The position numbers were made by a program, and so were the translations under genes. Under the pieces are notes generated by a model, which was not told the origin of the DNA, did no database searches, and saw only the letters and a list, made by a program, of their open reading frames with translations. A DNA stretch of 64,000 nucleotides, taken from the NCBI GenBank assembly GCA_020152595.1, contig JAIGNY010001194.1, forward strand, positions 1,207,501-1,271,500, read 5' to 3'. The stretch is from Chiridota heheva. Taxonomy: Eukaryota; Echinodermata; Holothuroidea; Apodida; Chiridotidae. This document shows positions 12,263 to 24,062 of this stretch, in pieces; positions within the stretch are counted from its first letter, which is position 1, and the number at the start of each line of letters is the position of its first letter.

Positions 12263-12824
12263 CATAGGCGTATGGGGAGGGGGGCAGACTGCCCCCAAAA
12301 ATATCAAATACCAAAGAATTTAGGAAAAATGGGTATCAAAATTTGGGCAAAACTGACTTGATATTTTCTGAATATTTTTTTTTTTTTTTTTGAAGAAATA
12401 AGTAACCAAATTCTTAACTGAATATTTTCAAGCAAAAGGTCAGAAAGTTAAAAGATGGAATCTGGGGAATTTATCACGTGCCACACATTTATGTGTCAAA
12501 TTGTGTGACAGTGTGAACATATTTTGGTCATAAACTCAAATATTTTCTGATTTTAAGTAATTAATTAAGTTAAATTCGGACAAAACTGATTATCATTTTA
12601 ATTTACCATTTTGTTTAGATATAAATATAATCTTTAAAAGCTTTGTTCAATTGTTTGTTGTTTAAAAGCAGATGATTTGGCATTGTGGCAACATGAAATG
12701 TGGATTTTATGAGTATATTCATTAACTGTGTTAAATTAGGGCAAGATTGGAGGATTCGGGCAAAAATTGTTCTGCTCCCCCCCCCCTACCCCCTTCCAAA
12801 ATGAAACTGTCCCGTACGCCTATG
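12263..12824. mobile_element. Inverted-repeat DNA element, ~560 bp
   Basis: The left end CATAGGCGTATGGGG and the right end CCCGTACGCCTATG are near-perfect inverted repeats. Just inside are G-rich/C-rich tracts (GGGGGGCAGACTGCCCCC on the left, a long C run at 12777-12787). The flanks TATGGAGG and ATTGGAGG are similar and may be a decayed 8-bp target duplication, which would fit hAT. The interior has no transposase frame. Confidence 0.65.
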
Positions 12825-12964
12825 ATTGGAGGCCCAATTTTTAAAATGCAATATCTAAAATGTCGAAAAACAAATATTTTGTCCAAAATGGCGATTTTTG
12901 ACCTTTATTTAATGAGGGAGGGGAGGAGGAGAAAGATGGGGAGGGGGAGGGCAGAGGGGGGTAG

Positions 12965-13440
12965 TCTGTATCATTGCAAAATTATATGCTACTATACTAG
13001 ATCGTTCGTAATCATCCTAATTTAGTTTAAAAAGCTGTGTATTGCACATATTCAGAGTGTTTTGGGGGTATCTAAAACTTGGAAAATGCAAGGTTACCCC
13101 CACCAGCGCTTTGCACCCAGGTCCACCACTGGGGCTTTGCCCCTTGATCCCACAAGGATTTCTTGACCCCATGCCGAAAAAGTTTGTGCCCTCCAAATAT
13201 TGAAGCCCTATTTTTGTTACGTTTTTCAATAAGGGGGTTGAAGGTTAGTCTGTATCATTGTTAAATTATATGCTGGTATATTAGATCGTTTGTAATCATC
13301 CTACTTTAGTTAAAAAACAGTGTATTGCAAATATTCAGTCTTTTCAGGGCATCTAAAACTTGGACAATGCGAGGTTGATCCCACGCTGAAAAGGTTTGTG
13401 TCCCCAATATCAAACCCCTGGCAGCACCACTGCACACTAT
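12965..13440. repeat. Tandem duplication, ~285-bp units
   Basis: The blocks AGTCTGTATCATTG, AAATTATATGCT, TTAGATCGTT/TAGATCGTTCG, GTAATCATCCTA and TATCTAAAACTTGG occur in order near 12965-13090 and again near 13249-13370. This is a local duplication. Confidence 0.8.
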
Positions 13441-14269
13441 GTACACTAGGGTGGCAAAAAGACTTTCTGGGACCATAGACAGTCTTGAATACAATTTCTG
13501 TGATGTAGAATGCAACAATAATAAAACCAATGTTTAATTTTAACAATAAGTATTTCTATCTTTTCTGAGATAAACATTTCTGCACTTTGCCCAATCAATT
13601 TATTTTGTCCAGTGGTTGTCTGAATGTTTGAAAAGCAAAGCAAAATTCATCAATACTCTGAGAACCATATTTGATCATTTTGTTTCAAACTTGCTTGAAT
13701 ATGAAGTAAAAATAGTTTTGGTACTCAATTGTTCTATCCCACCCCCCCCCCCCACCCCCCCTTCTCCCTCCCTTTCATTCCAGTCCAACTTTCAGTGTCC
13801 TCTATCATATGGGATACACTCATGTGAGAACAAAGGAATATTTCTTCAAACTTTACTCCATAGAAATAAAATGTTATAATTGAAAGTGTTCTACCTTTGA
13901 TCTACATCACACCAGGGAGCTGTTACTTTAAACAGCTCCCTGATCACACAAACTTCAATTAGATGAATGACCTTACACGCATCACCCCCCAGCAACAAAT
14001 AAAACAACAAGTGTAACAGTTTGTATACATTTAGTCACAGATGCAGGATATCTAACCCAGTGAAATCAGCTGGTATAAGTGTACATATCAACAACAAAAT
14101 TCATAACAATCATTGTATGCAAATTAGCATTGCCCACTGCACGGTCCCTGGAACTTCAACAGCAAAGAGACCTTGAAATTCAATATTTGATATGATTCAC
14201 TAGCCGTGATTACTTGTAATTGTAAAGGTCTGACACACTCAAATTTGGATTGCAATATAACATCAAATG

Positions 14270-14820
14270 CAGTGGTTAAAATATGGTCAAGTACATTAAA
14301 GTACTGTATTATAGGTGGTGATGGCAGGGGTTGACAATATTACTTTAGATGCAGTGGTTAGAATATGGTCAAGTACCTTAAAGAAGCACTAGACCGAAAA
14401 GTGAGGAATTTCGCAGATTTATCATCCAGAAAAGACCGATAATCTTCATGCATGCATAGCCCACAGATGATGTGAGGGCATAGCTTACTTGAATATCCAT
14501 ATGAACCAAAAATTGGCAACACCGTTGCATTGCAGGCTAGATAAGCATTTCATTTTGGGGAGGGGACCCCCTACAAATATGCTCTCACTTTTCGGTCTAG
14601 TGCTCCTTTAAAAGGTGGTGATTAGATGGCAGGGGTTGCTAAGAGATGTGTTGATGGCAAGGGTGCTAAAAGATGATGGCAGTGGTGCTAGGGAGGTGGT
14701 GATGGCAGGGGTGCTAAGGGAGGTGGTGATGGCAGGCTAAGGGAGGTGGTTATGGCAGGAGTGCTAAGAGAGGTGGTGATGGCAGGGGTACTGATGGCAG
14801 GGGTACTAAGGGCAAGGGTG
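14270..14820. repeat. Degenerate GATGGCAGGGGTGCTAAG minisatellite, split by a MITE
   Basis: Irregular units of about 18-26 bp with the core GGTGGTGATGGCAGGGGTGCT run from 14315 and from 14611 to 14815. The larger unit GCAGTGGTTA + ATATGGTCAAGTAC occurs at 14272 and 14351. MITE family 3 sits inside the second unit, at a TTAA. Confidence 0.8.
14382..14607. mobile_element. MITE family 3, complete copy with TTAA flanks (226 bp)
   Basis: The left end AGAAGCACTAGACCGAAAAG and the right end CTTTTCGGTCTAGTGCTCCT are inverted repeats of about 20 bp. They are flanked by TTAA at 14378-14381 and 14608-14611. The subterminal sequence GTGAGG/CTCAC continues the inverted repeat. Other copies lie at 25276, 26076 and 29141. 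It has no coding capacity. Confidence 0.9.
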
Positions 14821-15639
14821 GAAAAATATTTTATGTTCTGGCACAATAGAAAGCCTTGAGAAAATCTGCAAGTATACTGCAATAAGAAAACAACGTTTGA
14901 TTTCAGGAAGTAATAATTTGGTGGACTTGAAAGAAATTGTAGTATGTTTGTGCATATACAGTATCTTATTGACTGAACAAATGGTCAAATAAACTTTTAA
15001 AATATATTTCCTTTCTCCGAATTTGTCTTCCCTTTTTTCCCTTTTCCCTCCTCTTTTTCTGTCTAGAGACCCTGAAAAATTCCTCTCATATGGGAAAGTT
15101 GTACCTTAAAACACGCTTAAGGAAAAAAATCGTGGAATTAGCTGTGATGTGTTACGGAAACCTATAAATAAACTTGAGAGGACTTGGATTGTACCATTAT
15201 TGTGCTGGTTAGTTTTAAGAAAGAAGTCTTATAAGTATATTCAAGGATATAACAAAAAGATACAAATTTATACAAAAAGTTAAATAAATAGCATAGTTTT
15301 TCATTTTTGGTATCATAATCATGCAATCTAAGCCTTGTCGTTATTCCTCGCTCTTGCACTTCTTCGTCCCTGCTTGTTGTCAATAATATTTCAGCCAAAG
15401 AATGTTTTAATTTATGTTGAATACAGTCATATAATAAGAACTATTAATTTCTAATAAATACAGTCATATAATAAGAAATATATCTCAGTGTAACATAATA
15501 TACAAGAAAACTGTTAAAAATGGAAGAAAATTAGCCAAAATCCGACATTGGAAAACACTTATATGCCTCTTCACAGAATCTTTACAATACACAAACAACA
15601 GGAAATCCTCTGCACACAATAGTAGTCCACGCAGCTTTA

Positions 15640-16800
15640 GCGTGCTACGTTTACATTACGTCAGAATTAAAATAAAGTACGGTACTTTTTGGGGGGAATG
15701 ATTAAATGAAAATGGTCTTAAGCGATAGATAATGATTTAAGTTTTCTATATCATTGGAAATGGAACAAAATATTCAGAGACTCTTTAGTTATAATGTTTG
15801 AAGTGCAAAGTATGTGCGATTTTTCAAAGCGTTTTGCACAGTTAAGGAGATTATTGCAAGCGTATAAAACAAACATTCCCATATGTTGGAACATCTATCC
15901 CCTGCATCCCTAATTAAAGAAAATACAACTTTATCTGTGAAATTGATAGGTAAACAGTAATGAATGGACTGATATTGAAGAAAATTGTTAAATAATTTAA
16001 ATTATAAATTTTCTTTAAAAATCCCTGATAAAATAGAATAATATACAGCGAGCATAAATCTTGTTCAGTTCTGAGGTTACTTGCTTTATGGGAAGGGCAT
16101 GAAATGGGTGGGAGGTAATTTGTTTTGGTTGATGGTAGGTAGATCGCCAAAATACCCATCATTTCTTTAAATAACACCACTGACAGTAAATTTTGAGCTT
16201 TTGATCTGACCATGGAACCTAAGGTGTATTCATTTTAAAGTAAAGTTAATATCACATATATTTTGATTATGGTACATTATACAGTAATTCTCCTTCACAA
16301 AGTGGGGACATGGGGCAATGCCTTTCCTTCACAAAGACAAGGGAGAAGAGTGTTTTTCAAAATCCTTGTTTAATCCTGCAGGAAGTGGGGGAGGAGTCCC
16401 CCTTGTTTCCCCAAAATTACTGGTCCCTGTTATACACCATCATATACACAAATTACTATACATGATGTTCTCTATAAAATGACAATGACGGATATGCATA
16501 TCTTTAGATATTATTTTACACAGTTCAAACTTAAAAGCACAACTGTATTAAATACTGTTATACCATTTAAGGTAATTTTTCCAATAATGTATCAGAGAAG
16601 AAAAAAAGAGAGAAAAAACATTAACTAATTTGTAAACAAAGCAAAAATACCAATCCAAACCTTTCAGGTCATTTTATGGAATATTCCAGTGTAAATATGC
16701 AAAATACTTTCAATTTAGAAATAAGATTCCCTCCCCTTGAAAACAATTTTCCAAGGTTTCATTTTTAACTTGCAAGCATAAGAAGATTAAAGCCTGAGAA
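15640..16800. other. Non-coding stretch with no recognised feature
   Basis: AT-rich. It contains a short internal duplication of a CCTTCACAAAG block near 16290-16340 and scattered A or T runs. No coding or inverted-repeat signal was seen. Confidence 0.4.
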
Positions 16801-16808
16801 ATTAAAGC

Positions 16809-17042
16809 ATGGCTGCTCCCCTAACAACAATCATCAAAATCTTCAGCAACTCTCTTCGAGGAAAAACACAAAAGCCCTGCCGACTATTCATCAGACCTGG
16901 GCATCAAAACATCAACATACACACCTGTATGGCAGCAGGTGCCTTCACAAACAATACAGGTCAGATTACACAAGAGGGCATATATATAATGACGTCAGAC
17001 AATTCAAAGTGTGCGTGCGTCGTTTTCTCTCTCTTTTCCTGA
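16809..17042 (+). CDS. Uncharacterised small open frame, possibly a first exon
   Basis: The frame opens with ATG and starts MAAPLTTIIKIFSNSLRG. Its first 50 residues hold many Arg/Lys/Ser/Thr and essentially no acidic residues, which resembles a mitochondrial targeting presequence. A possible 5' splice site, ACAG|GTCAGA, lies near 16959, so the coding part could be an exon of about 50 codons rather than the full frame. I found no matching downstream exon in the window and do not recognise a family. It could equally be chance. Confidence 0.25.
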   Translation: MAAPLTTIIKIFSNSLRGKTQKPCRLFIRPGHQNINIHTCMAAGAFTNNTGQITQEGIYIMTSDNSKCACVVFSLFS

Positions 17043-17889
17043 GGTTATGTTGATGGTTTCTTGTGTCAGTAAACAGTCATAACAAAGGAGTGACCTGGGA
17101 AGAATTGGAAAACCTGATGCTGAGTGAAAATGCCTTTTAAATATTAATGAAATGAGTATAAGAAGGAAGGTTTTCTAGATTAATATTTTGGAGTTGGATA
17201 ACTTTTGAGTGACCCCTGGGCATGTGTTTTGTTTGAGCTGTGGAATTTGGGTATTTCTGAGAAAAAGTGGGTGACCACTATTGGGACATATGTTGTGGCA
17301 GCTGGGTAATAGTAGTCAAAACAATCCACCAAGAACTCTAAATGACAGTTGATGAACTTTTTGACAATTGTAAATGAGTGTCAAATTTAACAGTATGTAT
17401 GTATGGTAAAGGCAGGACATTCTTGATTTGAACTTTTAACACTTTATATTAAACCTTACACAACCTCTTTGATGCCTCAACGAGGTGTAAGAAATTGATC
17501 CCATGTGAAGTAGAAGATTATAGAGAAAACAAATGGATATCAGTCAGCTTTTAGGGTTAACTTCAGCACATTTAATCATATCTTTCACAAGGACAAAAAA
17601 ATTATTTAAAAAAAAGTGTTATAATGGAGAAAGTACTTTGTAAATTAATTTTCTTAAATTGATGAAGCTAAGCTTTCCAAAATATGCATAAAAATGATTT
17701 CAGTTGTTATCAATATAAAATGATATCAGACTATTGCATTTTGAAAATAATTTATTTACGTGTACAGTATTTCTGATTAAGTAAAAAAGAATTCATTTTA
17801 TTTTTGCTTTGTTGGATTAGATAGTGTACAGATTCTCTTTGTATTACATGATAGCAGCAAAGCCAAACCTGCAAAATTAGGTGGAAAAC

Positions 17890-19700
17890 TGAAAATTGCA
17901 ACAGGATAATTTCCCAGGTATTGCCAAAGACTTTAATTGGGAGAAACCACTTCTCGAATATGAGCAGCACACAAAAGATGCTACGTCAAAGGGTTTCCTT
18001 TTAGTTCCTTTATTAAGGAGAATAGCTAAACATTTTAAGATTCAAAGCCCTAATCGATACCACAAATGTGCCACTGGGATGACAAGCCTCATCACATTCA
18101 TCAGCTGTAATCTCTTTTATTACTCCCAACCCGCAAATAAAAAAACCTTATTATAAATAAGAACTTCTATAATTCCTTTAACCCGTACTCTATCAGCACT
18201 GTTTTGAAAATGTGCCTGGGAGCCGGGTCAAAAACGGGGCACCCAAAATGGTGATAATATTGCCATGTGGTAGAGTAAGGATTAAACACAGCTGTTTATT
18301 GAAGAGTCCTCTGTTTTCCTTGCAGCAAAGTCGGGCTCGTTCCGCTTTAGTGGCCCGGGTGGTCTGCCCACCGGAACCATGATTTAAAATTTTCAAGTTG
18401 GCACACTTGTCGTGGGTTGATTAACCCTTACTCTACCAGCCCTGTCTTAAAAATGCGCCTGGGAGGCAAAGTCAAAGACAGGGCACCTAAAACAGCAATA
18501 ATATCGCCACCTGGTAGATTATGGGTTAAATACATGATTTTTATTTTACTGTATACCTTTAACAATACCCTACTTTAAAGTGACTTCTCCCATTGAGTTT
18601 AAAATGGTTGATCCTACTTCAATCATGCAGCTATTAACCAACCTCTTAAGGCTGAACCAATCCATGGCCAAACATAATTGTCTTTCTACTTTGACCAGTA
18701 AGTTTTTTCCCTCAATACATACATAGATAATTTGGAGAAACAACTACTCAAATGTTTGAACAGAACAAAAAAAAAAAAAGTCTAAACATTTTAACATTTT
18801 TCTCGTTTTAGAAGAATAGCTAGAACTGTTTAGGAGATCAAAGGCTTATATTATCAATTAATTCAACAAATGTGCCCACTGGGATAAAAAGACCCAACAG
18901 TTCATCAGCTGTAATGTCTTTAAAGAAAAGGTATTGTCATATAGATATATTCAGAGGTAACTTCACTTCTGCTTTTAAATTTTCCTTAATTGTTTTGCGA
19001 GAAATCAGTGATGTTATCTATAACACATGTAGGCTCCTATGTTCGGATCAGTGCTCAATAACATCACAGATTTCTTGCGATCAATAAGGAAAATTAAAAC
19101 AGGAAGTGACATTACCAGCGTGGCAGAGTTCACTTCTGAATGTATTTATGGGATGATACCTGTCCTTTAAATGTTACTCTCAAACCTCAGACAAAATACC
19201 TTTATAATTTACCTCATGTGAATCAAAACATTTGACCAAGTCCCTAAATACATGACTTTTTTTACTGTTAAATACTTTTTCTACCCTCTTTAGAGTGACT
19301 TCACCCAGGGAGTTCAACATGGCTACTACAACCATGCAGCTATTAACCAATCTTTTAATCTCTTATGGCTGAACCAATCCATGGCCAAACATAATTTTCT
19401 TTTTATTTCTGTTTTGGCACCTGATACCATAATTTAAAGAAATCACTTTTAATTGAGCAGAACAAAAGAAACTAATTAAAGTTAAAACATTTTAACATTT
19501 TTCTTATTTTGGGAGAATAGCTAGAACATTTTATTTATGAGAACAAAGGCTTATATTATTCAATACCACAAATGTGCCCACTGGGATGAAAAGCTCCATC
19601 ATGTTGTTAGGTTCATCAGCTGTATTGTCTTTAAATAAAATTTACTCTCAAACCTCAAATAAAATACCTTATGTGAATCAAAACATTTTATCAATTTCCT
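17890..19700. repeat. Tandem ~700-bp repeat block, three diverged units
   Basis: The marker ACCACAAATGTGCC + CACTGGGATG + TTCATCAGCTGTAAT occurs near 18060, 18866 and 19564. The marker TGGCTGAACCAATCCATGGCC occurs near 18650 and 19367. The marker AAATACATGACTTTTTTT occurs near 19250 and 19705. Each unit also carries CATGCAGCTATTAACCAA. A TTAA-flanked MITE (18924-19166) interrupts only the middle unit. Confidence 0.8.
18924..19166. mobile_element. MITE family 4 copy with TTAA flanks (243 bp)
   Basis: The left end AGAAAAGGTATTGTCATA pairs with the right end TATGGGATGATACCTGTCCT. Internally GCGAGAAATCAGTGATGTTAT pairs with ATAACATCACAGATTTCTTGC, giving arms of about 100 bp. TTAA lies at 18920-18923 and 19167-19170. 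The paralogous unit at 19628-19640 reads GTCTTTAAATAAAATTTACTC with no insert, providing an empty site with a single TTAA. Confidence 0.9.
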
Positions 19701-19859
19701 CAAATACATGACTTTTTTTTGTTTACTGTTTAATACCTTTATTATTCCTTTTTTTTAATAACTTTCATTTCTATCCCTAATCAAACATTTATAAAAATAT
19801 AACTTATGGCTGTACAATCCCTTAAAAATATGGCAACCAATAATGGCTGAATATATAAT

Positions 19860-20060
19860 TTATACCAATATATGGCTAGCAATTTTATGGCTGAACCAAT
19901 CCCTTATGGCTTTTAAGTGGCTGAACCAACCCTTATGGACTTGAACCAACATGGTTGAACCAATCCCTATGGCTAAAACATGCAGCTATTAACCAGTCCC
20001 TTATGGCTAAACCAGTCCCTTATGGCTAACCAGTCCCTTATGGCTAAACCAGTCCAGGGC
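19860..20060. repeat. ~20-bp minisatellite, core CTTATGGCTGAACCAATCC
   Basis: Irregular copies of TTATGGCTRAACCARTCC run through the stretch. The core appears to derive from the TATGGCTGAACCAATCCATG segment present once in each ~700-bp unit to the left, so it looks like local expansion of a preexisting repeat. Confidence 0.75.
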
Positions 20061-20459
20061 AGAACATAATTTTCTTTCTACTTTGACCAGGAATAAGGAC
20101 TTTCTTTTCTTTTCAGATTGTTATCCCTAGTTCAACCACAGGTCGGCCAATGTTCTTTTTAGATCATGTGATGATGTATTGCGTGCAATCTTAGTCTAAC
20201 CCAAGGTCCCCACAAAACTATATATCCCATTGTGAAAAGTATTTGTATGGGGCACTTGAGAAAAGAAAATTACAAAACCAACTTTATAGATGCTGGCACG
20301 GTATGAATCCAATCAAGCGGCTTTAGCTGGAAAGCTATCGGTTGTTGACATTTTTCAAGGATTTCCTGGAAATAGGTAATTGAGGGTAGCGTTGTGTTTA
20401 CAATACCTTGTACATTTCAAGAGATGGAAGTTAAAGGCTTTTTAGTTATTATTCAAAAA

Positions 20460-21150
20460 ATTTATACAGTCCCTGTGGTGGGCTTACCAAGTAGCATTTC
20501 TACAGTCCCTCTGGTGGGCTTACCAAGTAGCATTTATACAGTCCCTCTGGTGAGCTTACCAAGTAGCATTTATACAGTCCCTCTGGTGGGCTTACCAAGT
20601 AGTATTTATACAGTCCCTCTGGTAGGCTTACCAAGTAGCATTTATACAGTCTGTGGTGGGCTTACAAAGTAGCATTTATACAGTCACTCTTATGGGCTTA
20701 CCAAGTAGCATTTATACAGTCCCTCTGGTGGGCTTACCAAGTAGCATTTATACAGTCTGTGGTGGGCTTACAAAGTAGCATTTATACAGTCATTTATACA
20801 GTCACAGTCTTATGTAGCATTTATAGTCACTCTTACCAAGTAGCATTTATACAGTCCCTCTGGTGGGCTTACTAAGTAACATTTATACAGTCCCTCTGGT
20901 AGGCTTACCAAATAGCATTTATAGTCATTTATACAATACAGTCCCTCTGGTGGGATTACCAAGTAGTATTCATACAGTCTGTAGTGGGCTTACAAAGTAG
21001 CATTTATACAGTCTGTAGTGGGCTTACAAAGTAGCATTTATACAGTCACTCTTATGGGCTTACCAAGTAGCATTTATACAGTCCCTCTGGTGGGCTTACT
21101 AAGTAACATTTATACAGTCCCTCTGGTAGGCTTACCAAATAGCATTTAAC
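20460..21150. repeat. 36-bp minisatellite, ~19 units
   Basis: The unit is TATACAGTCCCTCTGGTGGG followed by CTTACCAAGTAGCATT. Some units are shortened (for example CATTTATAGTCACTC and CATTTATACAGTCATTTATA). A larger block holding the TCTGTGGTGGGCTTACAAAG variant is repeated, giving a higher-order pattern. As 36 is a multiple of three, part of the array reads as a 12-residue repeat on the plus strand; no gene is indicated. Confidence 0.95.
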
Positions 21151-21281
21151 ATCCCTCTTTTCAATAGCATCAGTATGAGGAGTTAAAGAGGGAAGAAAAC
21201 TTGACCATGGAAAATACTGGGGCAAGATTGTTTATGTGTTTAATGACATAGAACACTTAACTGCCTAAATGGAATTGTTAA

Positions 21282-21805
21282 AGGATTAGTTTCAGGGACC
21301 CAGTAAATTTAATGGAACAAAATTGTTAAAAGAGCATTCAAAAATTGTATTCCGTTAAGAAGATATTTAAGTTTAAAGTTTGGTATCATTTCTGTAGAAA
21401 CGACTGAAATCAGACTAGTTGTGATGTCACAGGCTCATATTCCTCAAAGTTTTTATGTATTTTTAAGAAAGTTTATAGAATTTTTCACTTTTTTAACTAT
21501 TTTCCTCAAACTTTCTTCAGGTGGTTTATTATAAATACCCTTCCTAGATTCAGTTTTACTACTTTTTTAACATATCCCCAAATCCCATGACAAAATATGA
21601 TAGAATACATAAAGACTTTGAGGAATTTGAGGCTATGACATCACAACTAGTCTGATTTCAGTCGTTTCTACACAAATGATACCAAACTTTAAGCTTAAAT
21701 ATCTCCTTAACAGAGTAAAATTTTGGGACGCTTTCTTCACCATTTTGTTTCTTTCGAAGTCCTCTTTCATGTAAAATGAACATGCTTGACCACTGAACTA
21801 TTCCT
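21282..21805. mobile_element. MITE family 1, full-length copy with TTAA flanks (524 bp)
   Basis: The left end AGGATTAGTTTCAGGG and the right end CACTGAACTATTCCT are flanked by TTAA (21278-21281 and 21806-21809). The long arms pair AGTTTGGTATCATTTCTGTAG with CTACACAAATGATACCAAACT, and CTGAAATCAGACTAGTTGTG with its complement. The central AT-rich spacer holds CTCAAACTTTCTTCAGGTGG. This is the best reference copy in the window. Confidence 0.92.
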
Positions 21806-22004
21806 TTAACTGTCTAGGTTTTTGCAATGATTTACATATCTACATATACATCAGAAACAAACAGCCTATCAACTCCTTCAACAATATTTTTGCTATCTTG
21901 TTTTGTCCCCATATATGTTTGTTATACAGTCAATGCATCCCAAGCAAAAGACCTTTCAATTGAATCAACTCTACCGTAAAAACCTAAACATTTGTTTTCA
22001 TTGA

Positions 22005-22165
22005 GTGATACACGTGGGCAAGTCTGTATGCATTTACTGTGTGCGGTACGTATGGCATGTAAACAAACAAAGTTAATCGTTTTGTTTTTACTCCAATGCG
22101 GGGTGAATGCGTGTGGTTGCTATGCGGTCTGATGACCTCAGGTCACAATTCCAACCAAGTGAATA
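22005..22165. mobile_element. MITE family 5 (TTCACTTGG ends), left end missing
   Basis: Matches 43640-43793 closely: GGTACGTATGGCATGTAAAC, TTTACTCCAATGCGGGGTGA, TGCTATGCGGTCTGATGACC, CTCAGGTCACA, and the terminus CCAAGTGAATA. The left inverted repeat seen at 43563 is absent here. Confidence 0.8.
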
Positions 22166-23092
22166 CGGACATAAGGAATTTGATGTATTTCTTTATAAAT
22201 ATGATTAAAGTTTTATTCCAAAATGATGCGACACAAATTTTAACAGCATGTTTTGTTAATTTCATGTGTACACAAAAAATTCCTTGACCCTTACATAAGA
22301 AAAACAAATTCTCAAACATAGAAATCTTGAGGTAGATTATAAAGAAATATAAAAGTATTCCAATGTCCTGCTGGGCTGATGACATCATAATAGGCTTGTT
22401 TTAAAATCAAAATGGCAGCTCCCATAGTACTATTTAGTAGTAGAATTAAAGTTTTAATAATGATTATAAAAATTGTGTAAGATTGCTTAAGAGGTAAAGA
22501 AACTCGGTCGTAAAAATTTGTTATTTTGAATTCTATCATGTGAAATAAGGAATATGTCAGACTTTATGTCTCCTTCAAATAAATATTCCTACGAAACATC
22601 TTCTATTTTCCAAAAGAATTTATATCGCAACTATATATGGACAGTATTTTGTTAAGATTATAGAGAAATATTGAAAAAACAAATTGGAGAAAAAAAACCT
22701 ATGTTCTATCTTGTCCATTCAGGAGTTATCGCATTGTGTGCTAAAAGGTGACCTTGTAGTGTTAAATGTACCGTCACAACTGCAGATCCAAGATAATTCT
22801 TGATGTATTTCTATAAATAGATATTGTTCTTTCATTTGGAGTGTAAGGTACTGGAACATGATAAGCAAATCATCTTCTTGAAAAAAAAAAAAAAAAAGTG
22901 CATGTAATACCACACCTTAATGATTAAACAAAAAAATGTTTCCACTAATTTAGAAATGATTAATTGATTTTCATCAAGATAATTATGAAATAAAATCCAA
23001 TAAGCATAAATTAAAGGACAACTTGACTGTTGCCTTGCCTAATCATCGCTGACGAACCAATGTACACTCCATCAGAACATACATTTGACATA

Positions 23093-23500
23093 AAGTGATA
23101 TTCATGAATCACATACAGTAGGCCTCATTCTTCACAAAAATATCTTGAAAAGCTTTTAAAGAAGATGCATTAATTCTCCAAACATAGTACAACCAGGGTA
23201 CAACGATCCTGTTCTTTGAAATGTTTTAAAGGTATAACGCAGACCCCTAACTTGATTTAAAAAGGGGCAGGGTGCTAGACTTGTTAAGGGGCACATTAAT
23301 GCGCATAAAGTGATATTCATGAATCACATACAGTAGGCCTCATTCTTCACAAAATATCTTGAAAAGCTTTTAAAGAAGATGCATTAATTCTCCAAACATA
23401 GTACAACCAGGGGCATCCTGTTCTTTAAAATGTTTTAAAGGCATAAAGACCCCTAACTTGATTTAAAAAGGGTGCTAGACTTGTTCTAGTAAAGTCCAGA
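23093..23500. repeat. Direct duplication, ~210-bp units
   Basis: The blocks AAAGTGATATTCATGAATCA, CATACAGTAGGCCTCATTC and TCTCCAAACATAGTACAACC, followed by AGACCCCTAACTTGATTT, occur from 23093 and again from 23297. The duplication includes the start of the AGACCCCTA element, so it happened after that element inserted. Confidence 0.9.
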
Positions 23501-23769
23501 GGCATCCTTAAGGCTCAATCCTCTAGTAAAGAAGCTTTAAGATTTTAGCTATAATCATACATCTGAGAATGAAGCTATTCTGACTGATTAGGAATAGTCT
23601 ATCATTTTGGGTTCTGTATCCGTGTAAAGTATTTCATTTAAGAGGCTATTTCAGATTATTAAGTAACATTTATTTTATTTTTTAATTACATTTTTTTCCC
23701 ATGAGCAGCAGGGTGGGCCCACAGGGGGCAGGGTGGACCTTCCCTGTGAAACAGCGAAGCTAGGGGTCT
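23447..23769. mobile_element. AGACCCCTA inverted-repeat element, copy B
   Basis: The ends AGACCCCTAACTTGATTT and GCTAGGGGTCT match copy A at 7355-7842. The shared interior TTTTAGCTATAATCATACAT and a GGGTGGGCCCACAGGGGGCA remnant correspond to the minisatellite of copy A. There is no coding frame. Confidence 0.75.
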
Positions 23770-23932
23770 GGGTATACGGGCAGGCAGATAATTTTACCAA
23801 GATGAAAGAGCATTAAATACTAAGCAGAACTTATTTAAATTGTCACAATAGTTAAGTTATGACAATTCAAAGTTTGAAAAAAAAATTCAGCATGCACCAA
23901 AGTGATGATGTATGATCAGAAACAGGGTTGGA

Positions 23933-24062
23933 AAAACCACTTGCCTACTTGCCATAGGCGAGTAAAACAACTAGAAATATAATAATATACTCTAGTACTT
24001 GCCACACGTAATTAAGCCTCGCCAAATTTAGCGAGTGATTTTTTTGTATTTTTCCCAGCCTG
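23933..24062. mobile_element. Short hAT-like MITE (130 bp)
   Basis: The ends CAGGGTTGGAAAAACC and TTTTTCCCAGCCTG are inverted repeats with CAGG...CCTG termini. The flanks ATCAGAAA and ACCAGAAA match at 7 of 8 positions, as expected for an aged 8-bp hAT target duplication. The interior pairs TTGCC...GGCGAG with CTCGCC, so it could fold. Confidence 0.7.

Noticed and set aside
20460..21150. CRISPR-like array
   Set aside because: Units are contiguous near-identical 36-mers without unique spacers, in a eukaryotic context with introns and SINEs.
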